NCBI RefSeq assembly: GCF_007655135.1
Contig: NC_045127.1
Span: 8,751,001 to 8,815,000, forward strand
Reading direction: 5' to 3'
DNA from: Punica granatum
Lineage: Eukaryota; Streptophyta; Magnoliopsida; Myrtales; Lythraceae
Length of the DNA: 64,000 bases
Shown: positions 10,880 to 20,987 of the stretch, piece by piece
How the letters are laid out: each line of letters opens with the position of its first letter
Numbering within the stretch: the first letter of the stretch is position 1
The notes under the pieces: model-generated
Databases searched by the model: none
Seen by the model: the letters and a program-made list of their open reading frames with translations, nothing else
What the model was told of the DNA's origin: nothing
Made by a program: the position numbers and the translations under genes

Positions 10880-12270
10880 GCATCGCTGCAAAATAGTGAG
10901 ACGGAATTTCCGTCTCACAATTGAGACAAAAAGAGAGAGAGTTTTTTGTCTCTCCATTAGAGAGTAAAAATTCCATCTTTTTCTCCATCTCAATCCTTGA
11001 TACCCAAATCCATTGAAAAATGTTTTTAAAAAAAAATGGGAATAGGCCAAGCTTGGAGGGACCACAGGCTTTTGTGGTGCCATGTTTTGCAATTGCGGAG
11101 ACTCGAACCAAGGTTTAAATCTTGGCACACATGCTTATTACCATCCAGACTACTCTCATTTATTGTTATCTTTTAACATTTCATTATATTTATTATACAT
11201 CTATAAGTTTTCATTTTAAAACTAATATTTATTTTTCTATTGCTAATTTGTTAAATACCTCCGACTAATTTTATATCTCCACTCTTATTGTGGTTTGTAC
11301 CTTTTTCCTAATAATATTTATCTCTTGTTTATCATTTATTTATTATTTTAACTACAAAACTTATAATGTACAATTAATATTCATCACTTTTATTTTGATA
11401 ATATTTTAAACTTTGATATACTTTTCTTATAATTCATATTCATATACCTTGCTATTCGTGATCTCATTTACACTCAACATTAAAACTAATAGGAGCAATT
11501 AATAACTTGTTTGATGCATTTACTCTGCGAGTGATTAAATTTTTAAGTGTGAAATCCTAAAAAAATTTTGGATTTTAGAAAAGGAGAGGAAGAAGATTCG
11601 GAACGAAAAAAGGAGAAACAAAAGTAAAAATAATTATTCAAATTTATAAGTAGTATCTAGATCATAAAAACGGAAATTTAAGACAAAAACTTTCATCTCA
11701 TGTGGATAGAAACGGGAATTTGAGACAGGCTTGTTCGTCTCACTCCCCTTGAGACGAAAATTTTCATCTTATGTTTTGTCTCAAGCTAGAGACGGAAAAT
11801 GAGATGGCATTGTCCGTCTTGCATTAGTGAGAGATAGAAAATTTCGTCTCATCAAATTAATAGATGAAGTTTTATGTCTCCTGACTTGTCAAAAAAAGAG
11901 ATGGAATTTTATGTCTTGTTTTCCGTCTCAATGTTGCAACGCATATTGAGACAGAAAGATTAGTCTCACCGAGTAACGAGATAGACAAATCTGTCTCTCC
12001 ATCCATCTCAAACTAGAGATGGGAAAGCAAACGGGCTTTTTTCGTCTTCAAATAGCGTGGGACGCAATTGAGACAAAGACTTCCGTCTCTTCATAGTTCG
12101 AGGCAGAAGCGGTCGCCCTGTGTTCGTCTCATAATTTAGACGAATTATGAGACGAAAATTTCCCTCTGTATCACTGAGACAAAATTTTTCGTCTCAAATT
12201 TTGTCTTAGTTTGAGATGAAGATGTGCTAGTCTCAAATTTCCGTCTCTATTTGGCCACTTTCCTATTGTG
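10880..12270. mobile_element. DNA-transposon remnant with GAGACGGAAAT subterminal repeats
   Basis: Dozens of short copies, in both orientations, of GAGACGGAAAT / ATTTCCGTCTC variants cluster at 10894-11000 and 11680-12250 around a plain AT-rich centre. Dense subterminal motif arrays near the ends are typical of CACTA (En/Spm-like) and some other plant DNA transposons. The right end reads, on the minus strand, CACAATAGGAAAGTGG (12270-12255), a plausible CAC-type terminus. No matching left terminus is found: the retrotransposon 3' LTR abuts at 10875, so the left end was probably lost. No transposase is present. Class assignment is tentative. Confidence 0.55.
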
Positions 12271-12550
12271 TAAGTCGACTCATTGTATACATAGGATGAC
12301 TAGCCTATTTATAGGCTCAAAAAGTACCTGAACTAGGAAACTAATTACGTCAAAATAATATCGTTACATTCAGATCCGATAATACCAATTAACCTAATTG
12401 ATTGATGTAATCTTATTTCTTCAAATATTCTATTTCCTGAGATCTCCAAAACGTCCATATAAAAATATTTTGCTCTCTCGCACCAAGGATTCCATTGGTC
12501 CTTTACATATGGGTCAGGGCAAACAATTTTTTTTTTTTGAAGATTTTTCA
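12271..12550 (-). repeat. LTR-like fragment, minus strand
   Basis: On the minus strand this has CCTATAAATAGGCT (about 12310-12297), a TATA-box-like promoter followed by R-like sequence, preceded by AT-rich U3-like DNA. A related piece occurs at about 7755-7830. The fragment ends where the GAGACGG element begins. I infer an old LTR promoter fragment; the other LTR and internal region are not visible. Confidence 0.35.
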
Positions 12551-12559
12551 ATTAATGTT

Positions 12560-13411
12560 GAGTAAAATGCAATACGCACCATGACCTTTGCGCGTAGTTA
12601 TAAAGTGGCATAACCTTTAAAATTTTGCACTATACCATCCAATGTTTTTAAAAAGAAGCAAAGTGAACCCCACTTACCTTTCTGACCACTTTTCCGATCA
12701 ACAAAATAAATTATTATCAATTTATTCATTCAAATTTTAAAAAATAATTAAAATTTTAAAAAAAAACACAACAATGTAAGAGAGAGGGAAGGGAAAGAAG
12801 AGGGAGCAGGTGCCAGGGCCCGCCGCCCCAGGCAGGTCTTCGGAGGCCTATCTAGGAGGTGTTCTGCAAAGAATTCATCATCCTCCATCAAGGTCATTTT
12901 CTTCCAAGGTCGTTCAACCGTTTGACACAGGAAAGGGCTCGCCTATATGAAATCAGTTTGGTCTTGGAGTTATTTGTCGTTGAAGAGGTCGTCTGACTCT
13001 CTGATTCGATAAAAGATCTCACCTTTGGGTCTGTCTAATCAAATCCTGAATCCTGTTGTGCCCCCATTAAATGTTCTTCCATTGGAGTTGATCAAATGCG
13101 ACCATCTCACTTTTGTTGGCAAGAACAGGGAATGTTAATTGATTGTTATCCCTCGTTAGCCTTGATTTCATAAGTTCTCTTTTTTCCTTTTCTAATTTTA
13201 ATTTTTTTTTCATTTTTGAAATTATTTTTGAAAATCTAGAATCAAAAAATTAATAATAAATTTACTTTTGGCAGGATAATTGAGTGAAAAAGTAGTTGGG
13301 GTTGCATTTTGTTGTTTGTTAAATAGGTCGGTGATATAGTATAAAATTTTAAAGGATAGAGAGCACTTCGCCTTTAAGTCCAAATATGAGGATGCAAATT
13401 GCATTTTATTC
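12560..13411. mobile_element. Mutator-like inverted-repeat element with GC-rich interior
   Basis: Left terminus GAGTAAAATGCAAT (12560) and right terminus ATTGCATTTTATTC (to 13411) belong to imperfect inverted repeats of about 90 bp; both arms share a CCTTTAAAATTTT.YACTATA block. Flanks ATTAATGTT (12551-12559) and ATCAATGTT (13412-13420) form a 9-bp target duplication with one mismatch, the Mutator size. The interior (about 12780-13130) is much richer in GC than its surroundings and has a short open stretch on the minus strand (about 12935-12800) after a CATATAG acceptor-like site. That is suggestive of captured gene sequence (Pack-MULE); I do not recognise the donor. Confidence 0.55.
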
Positions 13412-13420
13412 ATCAATGTT

Positions 13421-13972
13421 AAATATTATTCTCTTCATACGGGCCCATATCTCTTAATTTCAATTTACTCTTTGTCCAGGTCGTGCATGTTGGATGCTAA
13501 GGAATGCTATTTTTAATATATTGAAATACTTTACTATTACTATACCAATTTATCTATATTATTTTAATTTTTTTTATTCTCCTTCGGGGACAACTTCAAG
13601 GTGCAACGTGCGTATATTTCGCTAGTGTTTATAATAATGGACGCTTGGAGGCGTCTTATGGAATGAAACAAGATTCATATGTTTCGACTAGTATTGGTAC
13701 CACAATACAGTTTACTCGAGGTAATTAGCCAATTAATTTGTGATCCGGGAATTATACTTAGATAGACACCGTACAGACAGAAAATTGGAAGAAATTACAT
13801 AAATCATGGTTGTGTTACACATGTCATGGAGGTTGATTGCTAGGGAAACATAGAAGAGCAATAAATGCAAGTAACTGACCACTTCATAGTGTGATATTTA
13901 AGGAAATCATTGAGAGATGATTACTGTTATGTAAATAGACATATCGATCATCATCGAAGACTAAATTAGTCA
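13421..13972. other. intergenic upstream of CE-1
   Basis: AT-rich, with no gene or clear repeat. The proximal end carries the putative CE-1 promoter. Confidence 0.5.
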
Positions 13973-13980
13973 TATAAATA
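13973..13980 (+). promoter_or_regulatory. TATA box of CE-1
   Basis: TATAAATA in the sequence CATATAAATACAC, 56 bp before the chosen ATG (14036). Position and sequence fit a plant TATA box with a short leader. Confidence 0.5.
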
Positions 13981-14035
13981 CACAAATCGTTGTGAAAAGC
14001 AAAAATTCTTGGTCTCTAGTTCAATAGAATACATA

Positions 14036-15283
14036 ATGAAGGCAAAAGGGGAGGGAATTTCACGAATGTGTCGTTTCATATTGTTGATGTTTCTTGCCGT
14101 TGCATGGCCGGTCATGCCTGAAGCTCCCCCCAAAAACATCTTCCTGCTGGCGGGGCAGAGCAACATGTCGGGCCGTGGCGGTGTGAAGAGAGATAAGACC
14201 GGCTACTTAGCCTGGGACGGGGTCGTCCCTCCAGAATGTGAGCCCGATCCCTCGATCAGCCGGCTCGACGCAAACCTTACTTGGGAGCTGGCCAAGGAGC
14301 CACTCCATGAAGGCATCGATGCCAAGAGAATCAACGGGGTTGGGCCAGGGATGCCCTTTGCCCACGAGATTCTAAAGCTTAAGCCGGATTATGGGACCAT
14401 TGGTCTGGTACCGTGTGCGCTCGCCGGAAGCTCCATCGACCGGTGGCAACGTGGGACGGCTCTGTATGATCGTCTGATGCTGAGGGCCAATGTTTCGGTA
14501 CAGGGTGGAGGGAAGATTCAAGCGCTTCTGTGGCAACAAGGTGGCAGCGATTCAGAATCTATCGGCGATGCGATCGCATACCAACCCAAGTTGTCGAAAT
14601 TCTTTAGCGACGTCCGTGAAGATCTTAAGTCTCCTGACCTCATAATCTTGCAGGTTGATTATTTCTCATCTGCTATGTTTACATATATTAGAAACGGAAA
14701 GCAAATTCAAGCAAGGGATACACACACACATAAGGGTGAATATTGCGTACTAACAGCCTTCGTTTGCGTTATAACCGGTATGGGAAACCCTATGTGAAAA
14801 TTGAGCTCAGGATCTTGTGGTTTTGAGATGGTTTTAGAGTTCGGGAACATTGAATCTCATTTACATGTGCTATATTTAGCTTAATAGTACACAATCTCCA
14901 TGTCGAACGAGGTGGGTGAATTTTTTAACCTGCTCTTGGTTAACGTGCTCTTGGTTATCAAAGCATAATTTTCATTTGACTCTGCTCCTTCTATTTTTTT
15001 CCATTATTTCCAGATAGCAATTGCACCGGGGAAGAAACGGTTCACAAGTCTCGTGCGATCCGCTCAATTCACAGTAGAAGACCCTAACATTCGAACTGTC
15101 GATACAGAGGGAATGCCGGTGGAGTGGGACCATGTGCACCTCACAACTCAGGGCCAAATTCAGCTCGGCAAGATTCTCGCGTCGAGATTTCTCGATCCAC
15201 CAAGCAACCAAACCTTCAATCTGCAAGGGGTAACTTTCTTTTCCCCAAATTTCTCACCGGCCAACTCTTTTATCCTGACATGA
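14036..15283 (+). CDS. SGNH-type carbohydrate (acetyl) esterase, CE-1
   Basis: Two exons, 14036-14653 and 15014-15283, joined in phase 0 by a 360-bp GT-AG intron (CAG|GTTGAT ... TTTCCAG|ATAGC), give 295 aa. The family is the plant 'probable carbohydrate esterase At4g34215' group, related to bacterial sialate/acetylxylan esterases. Residues 11-30 form a signal peptide (MCRFILLMFLAVAW), so secretion is likely. The nucleophile block LAGQSNMSG (Ser42), GLVPCALAGS (about 123-131) and catalytic D-x-x-H (Asp245, His248 in WDHVHLTT) are present. The conserved WYQGESD block reads WQQGGSD, with Gly170 in place of Glu. ATG 14036 is chosen because it gives a 206-codon exon 1, identical in length to CE-2; ATG 14066 would also leave a signal peptide. 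Its paralogue CE-2 lies at 43.6-45.2 kb. Confidence 0.85.
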
Positions 15284-16318
15284 TTTCATTAGATCTGAAT
15301 CATCAACTATCCCTCGAATCCTTTCGATGCAGTAAGACAAGGGGCTGGGGAAGAGTCTCAGATGATATATGAATTCGGGATAATTGCCATATACATGCAC
15401 CTGGGCATAATTTCCTCAGTCCGTGGTGCATCCAAGTTAATTAATATTGTCAGCAGCGATACTCCGGTAAGAAGTCGATCGGTGAATTTTCGCATTCAGC
15501 AAAAGATTTATGAAAAACCTAACGATAAGCCTAATGGCCACTGCTTGCTTCTACATTCACAACCTTATTTCTTCTTTTATGCTTACTTTTTTCCATGTAA
15601 AATAAGCCAAATTGTCGTGGATATGAACCCATTTCCTACAGTAATTTGATTTAAATGTCACATTTTTTCCCCGTTGTCGTCCTTGAGGATAAATCACGAG
15701 GATAGTAGCAAACCGTAAGATATGATATCACAAGTTCATGTACCAGCTTCATAGAAACTTCAACAAAAACGGTGGTCCATCGACTGGCCCAGGTAGTAGA
15801 TTAATTCCACGGGCACCTTGCTGATCCAAGCGGACTGGAATAAGACTAACCGATACTCGTCTATTTCGTTTCCGACTCACCAAAAGCCCTTGTAGCGGGG
15901 CGACTTCAGGCAATGCATTCGCCTGTTATCCTATTGTTAACAGGCCTTTACAGACCGATGGATGCATCAAGCTTTTGAATCTTCTATGCTAGATTCATGC
16001 TAGATTTATTTGTGGTTCATCAACATTCAACCAACCAGTTAAGATCATAGTTTTTGGATCATTCAATTACCGATCACTCAAGTGATCTTAGAGATTTCGA
16101 CAAATTGAAATTGATGAAAGTCGAGAAATTCGCACTACCATTACGGTTCTTGATCACAAGCGACACTTAACCGACACCGGGTATTTCTATTGGGTAAAGT
16201 TATAAAGCTAATTAATCGCGACAGTTGCTTTAACATACAAGCAGAGCACAAAGACGAATTAGGATGAGAGCGGACCTATTGGACTTCGACTATCTGATAT
16301 TTTTTGGTCTCGATTCGA
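15284..16318. other. intergenic between convergent CE-1 and asparaginase genes
   Basis: No gene. It contains the 3' untranslated regions of the two convergent genes. The open frame at 15362-15649 shows no known domain. Confidence 0.5.
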
Positions 16319-19300
16319 TTAATTCCAGATGGCAACCTCCATGAACCCGTTTTCGCTGGCAAACCCCCTAAACATCCCATTGCTGTTAAACCCACAGGCA
16401 ACGTCCCCGTCCCTCGACACAGCAATTATCCCCGCCTTGCCCCCCTCGTCAAGCCTCTCCTTGACCACAAAATCGACCGCCTCCTGCAGGCCCAGGCCTT
16501 TGTACTCCATGACTGCAGCCACATCCCGAGCCAGCGTCCCCCTGATGATGGCCTCACCTTCCCCGGTACAGGAGACCCCGCAGAGATTGCAGGCGTAGGT
16601 GCCAGATCCGATCAGGGGCGAGTCTCCGATCCGGCCACTCATCTTGTTCATTAGGCCACCTGTGGAAGTGGCGGCAGCACATCGGCCTTCGCTATCCACT
16701 ACCACACACCCCACTGTCTCTGGTGCATACACACTGATGGGAAGGCCGTTCATCATCAGGGAATTATCCACGCTCGTGCCGCAAGTCTCAAGAGCCGTGA
16801 TTGGGGTTCTGTAATCAAACTGCAAATCGAACTCATCCAATTTAGATACCATTATAAGTGCTCACGACGTAATCACAGCGAATACATCTGAAATTGTGAA
16901 TCAAACGTACAATGATGGTGTTTGCCTCCTGAGCCAGTTTCAGCATTCCCTTGTTCTCTTCAGTGATGAAATACTCGTTGTCCACCATCTCAACGCTCTG
17001 TCAAACAACAGTATAAAGCTATAAGCGAATTTTGTAACCCGTGATGCGAGTAAGTAAAGCTTGCACTGCCTTCCGAGCTTGTTCATCAATTTGATCACTA
17101 AATAGGCCGGTCTGAATCAACAGCTGACTCATCAAGACCACATCACGGACACACAAAGCAGATCCACGTATAAGGTTAGAGTCACTTAGGCTGTATTTGG
17201 TAAACCGACTTTGGTTAGTATAAGACTTCAAAATTCTTATCTCATATATTTTATTAACTGAAAATCCAAAACCCATATTTGGTGGCGATACTCTGTGCTA
17301 GATACTCTAATTCTATCTACATCTACGCTAAATACATAATTGGGATATTCAATAAGATATGAATTCCTATCCAATCTCCTTTTATATTCCATCCTAAGCC
17401 GACGACCAAGAACAACCATTAGGTATAGGATTCTTCAATATGGACAACAAATTGAAATAAAAGAAATCTTGGTGATTTTATGAGGAAAAAAGAGTAAAAA
17501 CCAAAAAGGGCATTACGACATTAAAAATTGAAAACAGTTTTGTTCGATTAAGCCGATGAATACGAGGAACCAGTTCTATTCTCCAGGGAATTTGAAACAT
17601 TCAAAACGCATCTTGTGAAATGTGAACATCAACCGTGACAATCGGAGAGATCGCCCGCCGATGTCGCGTTTGGATTCAAAGTGAGATTTTAAAATCTTAC
17701 TTTAATTTAATTCTACTCACAACAAAACAAAATAACTCATATAAAGTCAAAGGGGGATCCCATTTATACCACTCTTTTTCAAAATCAAAATCACATAACT
17801 CATACAAAGTCAAAGGGTGGGCTCCGTATATATCAATTTATATCACTCTTTTTCAAAAACAAAATCTAATTTTAAAATGTTACTTATAAACCAAACGAAT
17901 CTCCCACTTTAAGTTTTAATAAGGAGTGGGACCGATCGAGACCCGTCCCATGCATGCTCCCAACGACCCAAAACGACAAGAAAAAAAAAAGGGGACATGT
18001 TAAGGGAAGGTGAATTCAACCTTGGCACTTTAAATTAAAATTATGGTAAATTGCACTGGTGATTTAAAAAATTTACAAATATTTTAATGTGGTATAAAAA
18101 TTTTTTTGCTACTCAATGGTACAAAATGTTTCAAAATTGTTTAGGTATAGTACAAACCGTCATCTCGCTATTAACGCCGTCAAGCCGTCTTTTACAAAAT
18201 CTGTAAATTTTGCACCATCATGTAACTTATGTAAAACATTTTGTACTATTAAGTTATAACTTCAAAACATTTTGCACCATCATGTAACGTCCCTAAAAAA
18301 TTGGCTTTCCACTATCAGCGTCGATTTGACGACGTCAATGGCAAGATAACGATTTGTACTATACTGAAACAACTTTAAAATATTTTGTACCATCAAGTAG
18401 CAAAAAAAACTTTTTGTACCATATTGAAACATTTGTAAAACTTTTTGAACCACCAGTGCAATTTACCCTTAAAATTATCGATTCTGATCGTTATATTGTT
18501 CGAATGTTCCTAGGGGCCGGATTCTTACGGCCATTAAAAAGTGACTGTTACTCGTCCGTCTAGCAAGTCCATGTACCGATTATTAGTCGTGAATCGAAAT
18601 TGGTTAGTAGGTGTGTTTGATTTGTGTTTAGTTTTAGAGTTAAGTAGAGTTGAATTTTGATTTTAATTAAGCTGTAATGATTGTGTTATTGAATTATAAG
18701 AAAAAATATAAAAAAATAATGAATAATTAAGAAAAAGTAATGATTGTGTTGTTGAATTGTGAAAAAAAGTAATGAATAGTTGAGAGAATTTAGTATTAAA
18801 AATTAAATTAATTTATTAAAAAATTGAAAAAAAAATAGAAAAAAGTAATAACTGTATTATTAATTTTTGTTATGTAATAAATAGAAATAAAATTAAAATT
18901 AAAATTTTAAAAATTTTATTGCAAAATCAAACGGAAGAAGGCGCCGAAAGGAACGCTTATATCGTCCCTGGAATCGAATCTCCCTTCTGCCGCACGGCGG
19001 GATCCCGCACGGGGGCATCTTACAGGATCGTCACGTGCCAATGAGACGACAGAGATTTTGGAGCACGTGGAGTAAAAACTCGGGGCCCACACAATTTGTT
19101 TCCTTTTGTTTTTTTTCTGGGCGCCCCGAAAACAGCGGACACAAAGTGTATTAGGGCAAGGGGAGACTAACGTACCTGTTGACGGGCGAACTCCTCGGCG
19201 CCAGCGAAGGCCAGGTAAGAGTGCGGCGACTTCTCCATCACCAGGCGGGCCAGGGACACTGGGTTCTTCACCGTTGTCACCCCCGACACGGCCCCGCACT

Positions 19301-19677
19301 TCCTCCTCGGCCCGTCCATTATGCTCGCCTCCATCTCCACTGTCCCCTTCTCCGTCAGTGCCGATCCCCGCCCCGAGTTGAACAGGGGATCGCTCTCCAG
19401 CTCTCTTACCTGCCGATCACAACGTTAACAATATCACCGAATCAAACAAAACTCGGCAAAGGCGAAAAAACTGATGAGAGAAACTGGGGGAGATAGAGAT
19501 TGGATAACGTACGACGAGTTCGACGACATCGATGGCAGGGAGAGAGGAGCGGAGGGCGGAGACGCCGAGGTTGAGGCAACGGGCGAGGAGTAGTTTCGCT
19601 TCCTCCTGCCGGTGGAGAGGGACGTTGGGGTCAACTCCGGCGCCGCCGTGAACTGCGATTGCCCAGCCCCTCCCCAT
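16319..19677 (-). CDS. ASPGB1: K+-dependent isoaspartyl peptidase/L-asparaginase
   Basis: Four phase-0 exons: 19677-19513, 19409-19176, 16997-16911 and 16819-16319, for 328 aa. The enzyme is an Ntn hydrolase that splits itself into alpha and beta subunits and hydrolyses L-asparagine (and beta-aspartyl peptides), releasing ammonium for nitrogen use in sink tissues. Visible features are HGGAG near the N-terminus, NSGRGSALT and EMEASIMDG in exon 2, and the cleavage/nucleophile site [11 protein letters not shown] with Thr197, followed by [19 protein letters not shown] and [16 protein letters not shown]. The PETVG context and N-terminus [11 protein letters not shown] with DP.VP match the K+-dependent plant subgroup (Arabidopsis At3g16150) as I remember it. 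Introns are 103 bp, 2178 bp and 91 bp; the long one contains a Mutator-like element. All donor and acceptor sites are GT-AG. Cytosolic location is expected, with no signal peptide. Confidence 0.93.
17650..17900. repeat. MITE-like inverted repeat in asparaginase intron 2
   Basis: CGTTTGGATTCAAAGTGAG followed by ATTTTAAAAT at the left is mirrored by ATTTTAAAATGTTACTTATAAACCAAACG at the right, about 240 bp apart. Inside is a direct repeat of ATAACTCATA.AAAGTCAAAGGG (about 17731 and 17796). This looks like a small non-autonomous DNA transposon; the target duplication is not resolved. Confidence 0.4.
18046..18468. mobile_element. Mutator-like MITE (423 bp) in asparaginase intron 2
   Basis: The ends GGTAAATTGCACTGGTG (left) and, inverted, GGGTAAATTGCACTGGTGG (right) start inverted repeats of more than 130 bp that contain 'TGGTAC/TAAAAA' and 'GCTACT' blocks in the same order. 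The flanks TTAAAATTAT at 18036-18045 and 18469-18478 are identical, a 10-bp target duplication of Mutator size. It has no coding capacity. Confidence 0.8.
18600..18940. repeat. AT-rich MITE-like repeat
   Basis: It begins GTGTGTTTGATTTG and ends AAATCAAACGGA, an inverted pair around very AT-rich sequence with a repeated AAGTAATGATTGTGTTGTTGA-type block (about 18675 and 18737). This is probably a small DNA-transposon derivative inside asparaginase intron 2. Confidence 0.35.
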
Positions 19678-19770
19678 TCTCTGATCTCAATCCCTCTCCT
19701 TCTCTTCTCTCTCTGATCGTGTCTACTTCTGTAAAACTACAATGCAACACGCTAAGGACTCGGGCGGGTT

Positions 19771-19776
19771 TTTATA
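19771..19776 (-). promoter_or_regulatory. TATA box of the asparaginase gene
   Basis: On the minus strand CCTATAAAAACCC lies about 95 bp upstream of the ATG at 19677. Position and sequence suit a core promoter. Confidence 0.5.
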
Positions 19777-19799
19777 GGCTCTCTGTCGGGCCCGCTTAT

Positions 19800-20982
19800 A
19801 TCTGTTTCGGGTCGGGTCGTATTTGCCCTTGGTGATTTGGCTCCTAGTAGGACAAACAGGTGTAATTCTTATCACCCAAAAAAAAAAAAAGTTGTGATTT
19901 CTTTTTTTTTTTTTGCCAAGTCATAGATTGTGATTTCAATTCCCTCATATATAGATTGAAGCCTACTATAAAGGCAAAAGGGTATTTTTATAAATTAAAC
20001 AGACTTAGGCCAGAAGTACAAACTATTACACTAAAGTTTTTTTTTTTTGGTGAATAAGTAAACCCACTAATTTTATTTTTAGATAAGTCGGTCATTAAAG
20101 TTGTTATTTCCTTATGTATGGGTCCATTTTTCCAGTAATCGCTTTCGACTCTTTTATGTTTGCAAATTGCAGCTATCACGAACTTTGCTTATTGAGAGTT
20201 TCAATTTATTCTGGATAGGCATAATAGTACAGCGCATGCACCGAAGATCGTATTATGCTTCCATCCACATAGTTAAGAGCTTTTCATATATTGTCATTTC
20301 GTGATAGTCGAATTGATTGTCATTATCCGATCTATAACTATAAGATTTCTTTTGCCTTTGTTCCCCTTTATGAGCTTTTGTTGGGAAGAATTTATCTCGA
20401 GATAACTGGAAATTTGGACCTAGAATCTGATTCATTGTCCCGTCTACATTACGAAAATGTATTAAAAAGTATGAAAACACCCGATAAAACCTATTACAAA
20501 GTTTAAGTGGTAGGTATAGATTAATTGAGAGCTAGTGACGAATAAGTATAAGACAGCAGAAGAGAGGGAAGGAGTGGACAAACAAGTGAAGGGAAGTTCC
20601 AAAAAACTTGATTCTGACTTATAAAAATTTACGACTATATACGTTTTCACTTTTCATACGATTCACCTCATTATAAAAGCTTAAATCTGAAATGCGAGTT
20701 TGTTCAATAAAAAATAAAAATAAAAATTCAAGTCTACTGAATCTAACTGAAAATAATTTATTGCCATTTTCACTCATATTTATGATAAATTAATTGTTTT
20801 TATTTTTGACAAAAAATTATAATTCATGCAGCTTACAGAAAATGGAATATTAATTTATAATTTATAATAATCTCATTTTTTATACAAAATGGACGGAAAT
20901 TGTAATATAAGGAGAAAATATTTAATTTTTTTTTCTATAAGGGAGAAAATATTTAATATGCTTTGCAGGATATGTTGGAATT
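19800..20982. other. intergenic, no gene seen
   Basis: Distal promoter region of the asparaginase gene and AT-rich DNA up to the 4.58-kb solo LTR. Short open frames only. Confidence 0.5.
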
Positions 20983-20987
20983 ATATG

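Noticed and set aside
16304..16814. Plus-strand frames over asparaginase exon 4
   Set aside because: Antisense shadows of the catalytic exon, which has clear Ntn-hydrolase motifs.
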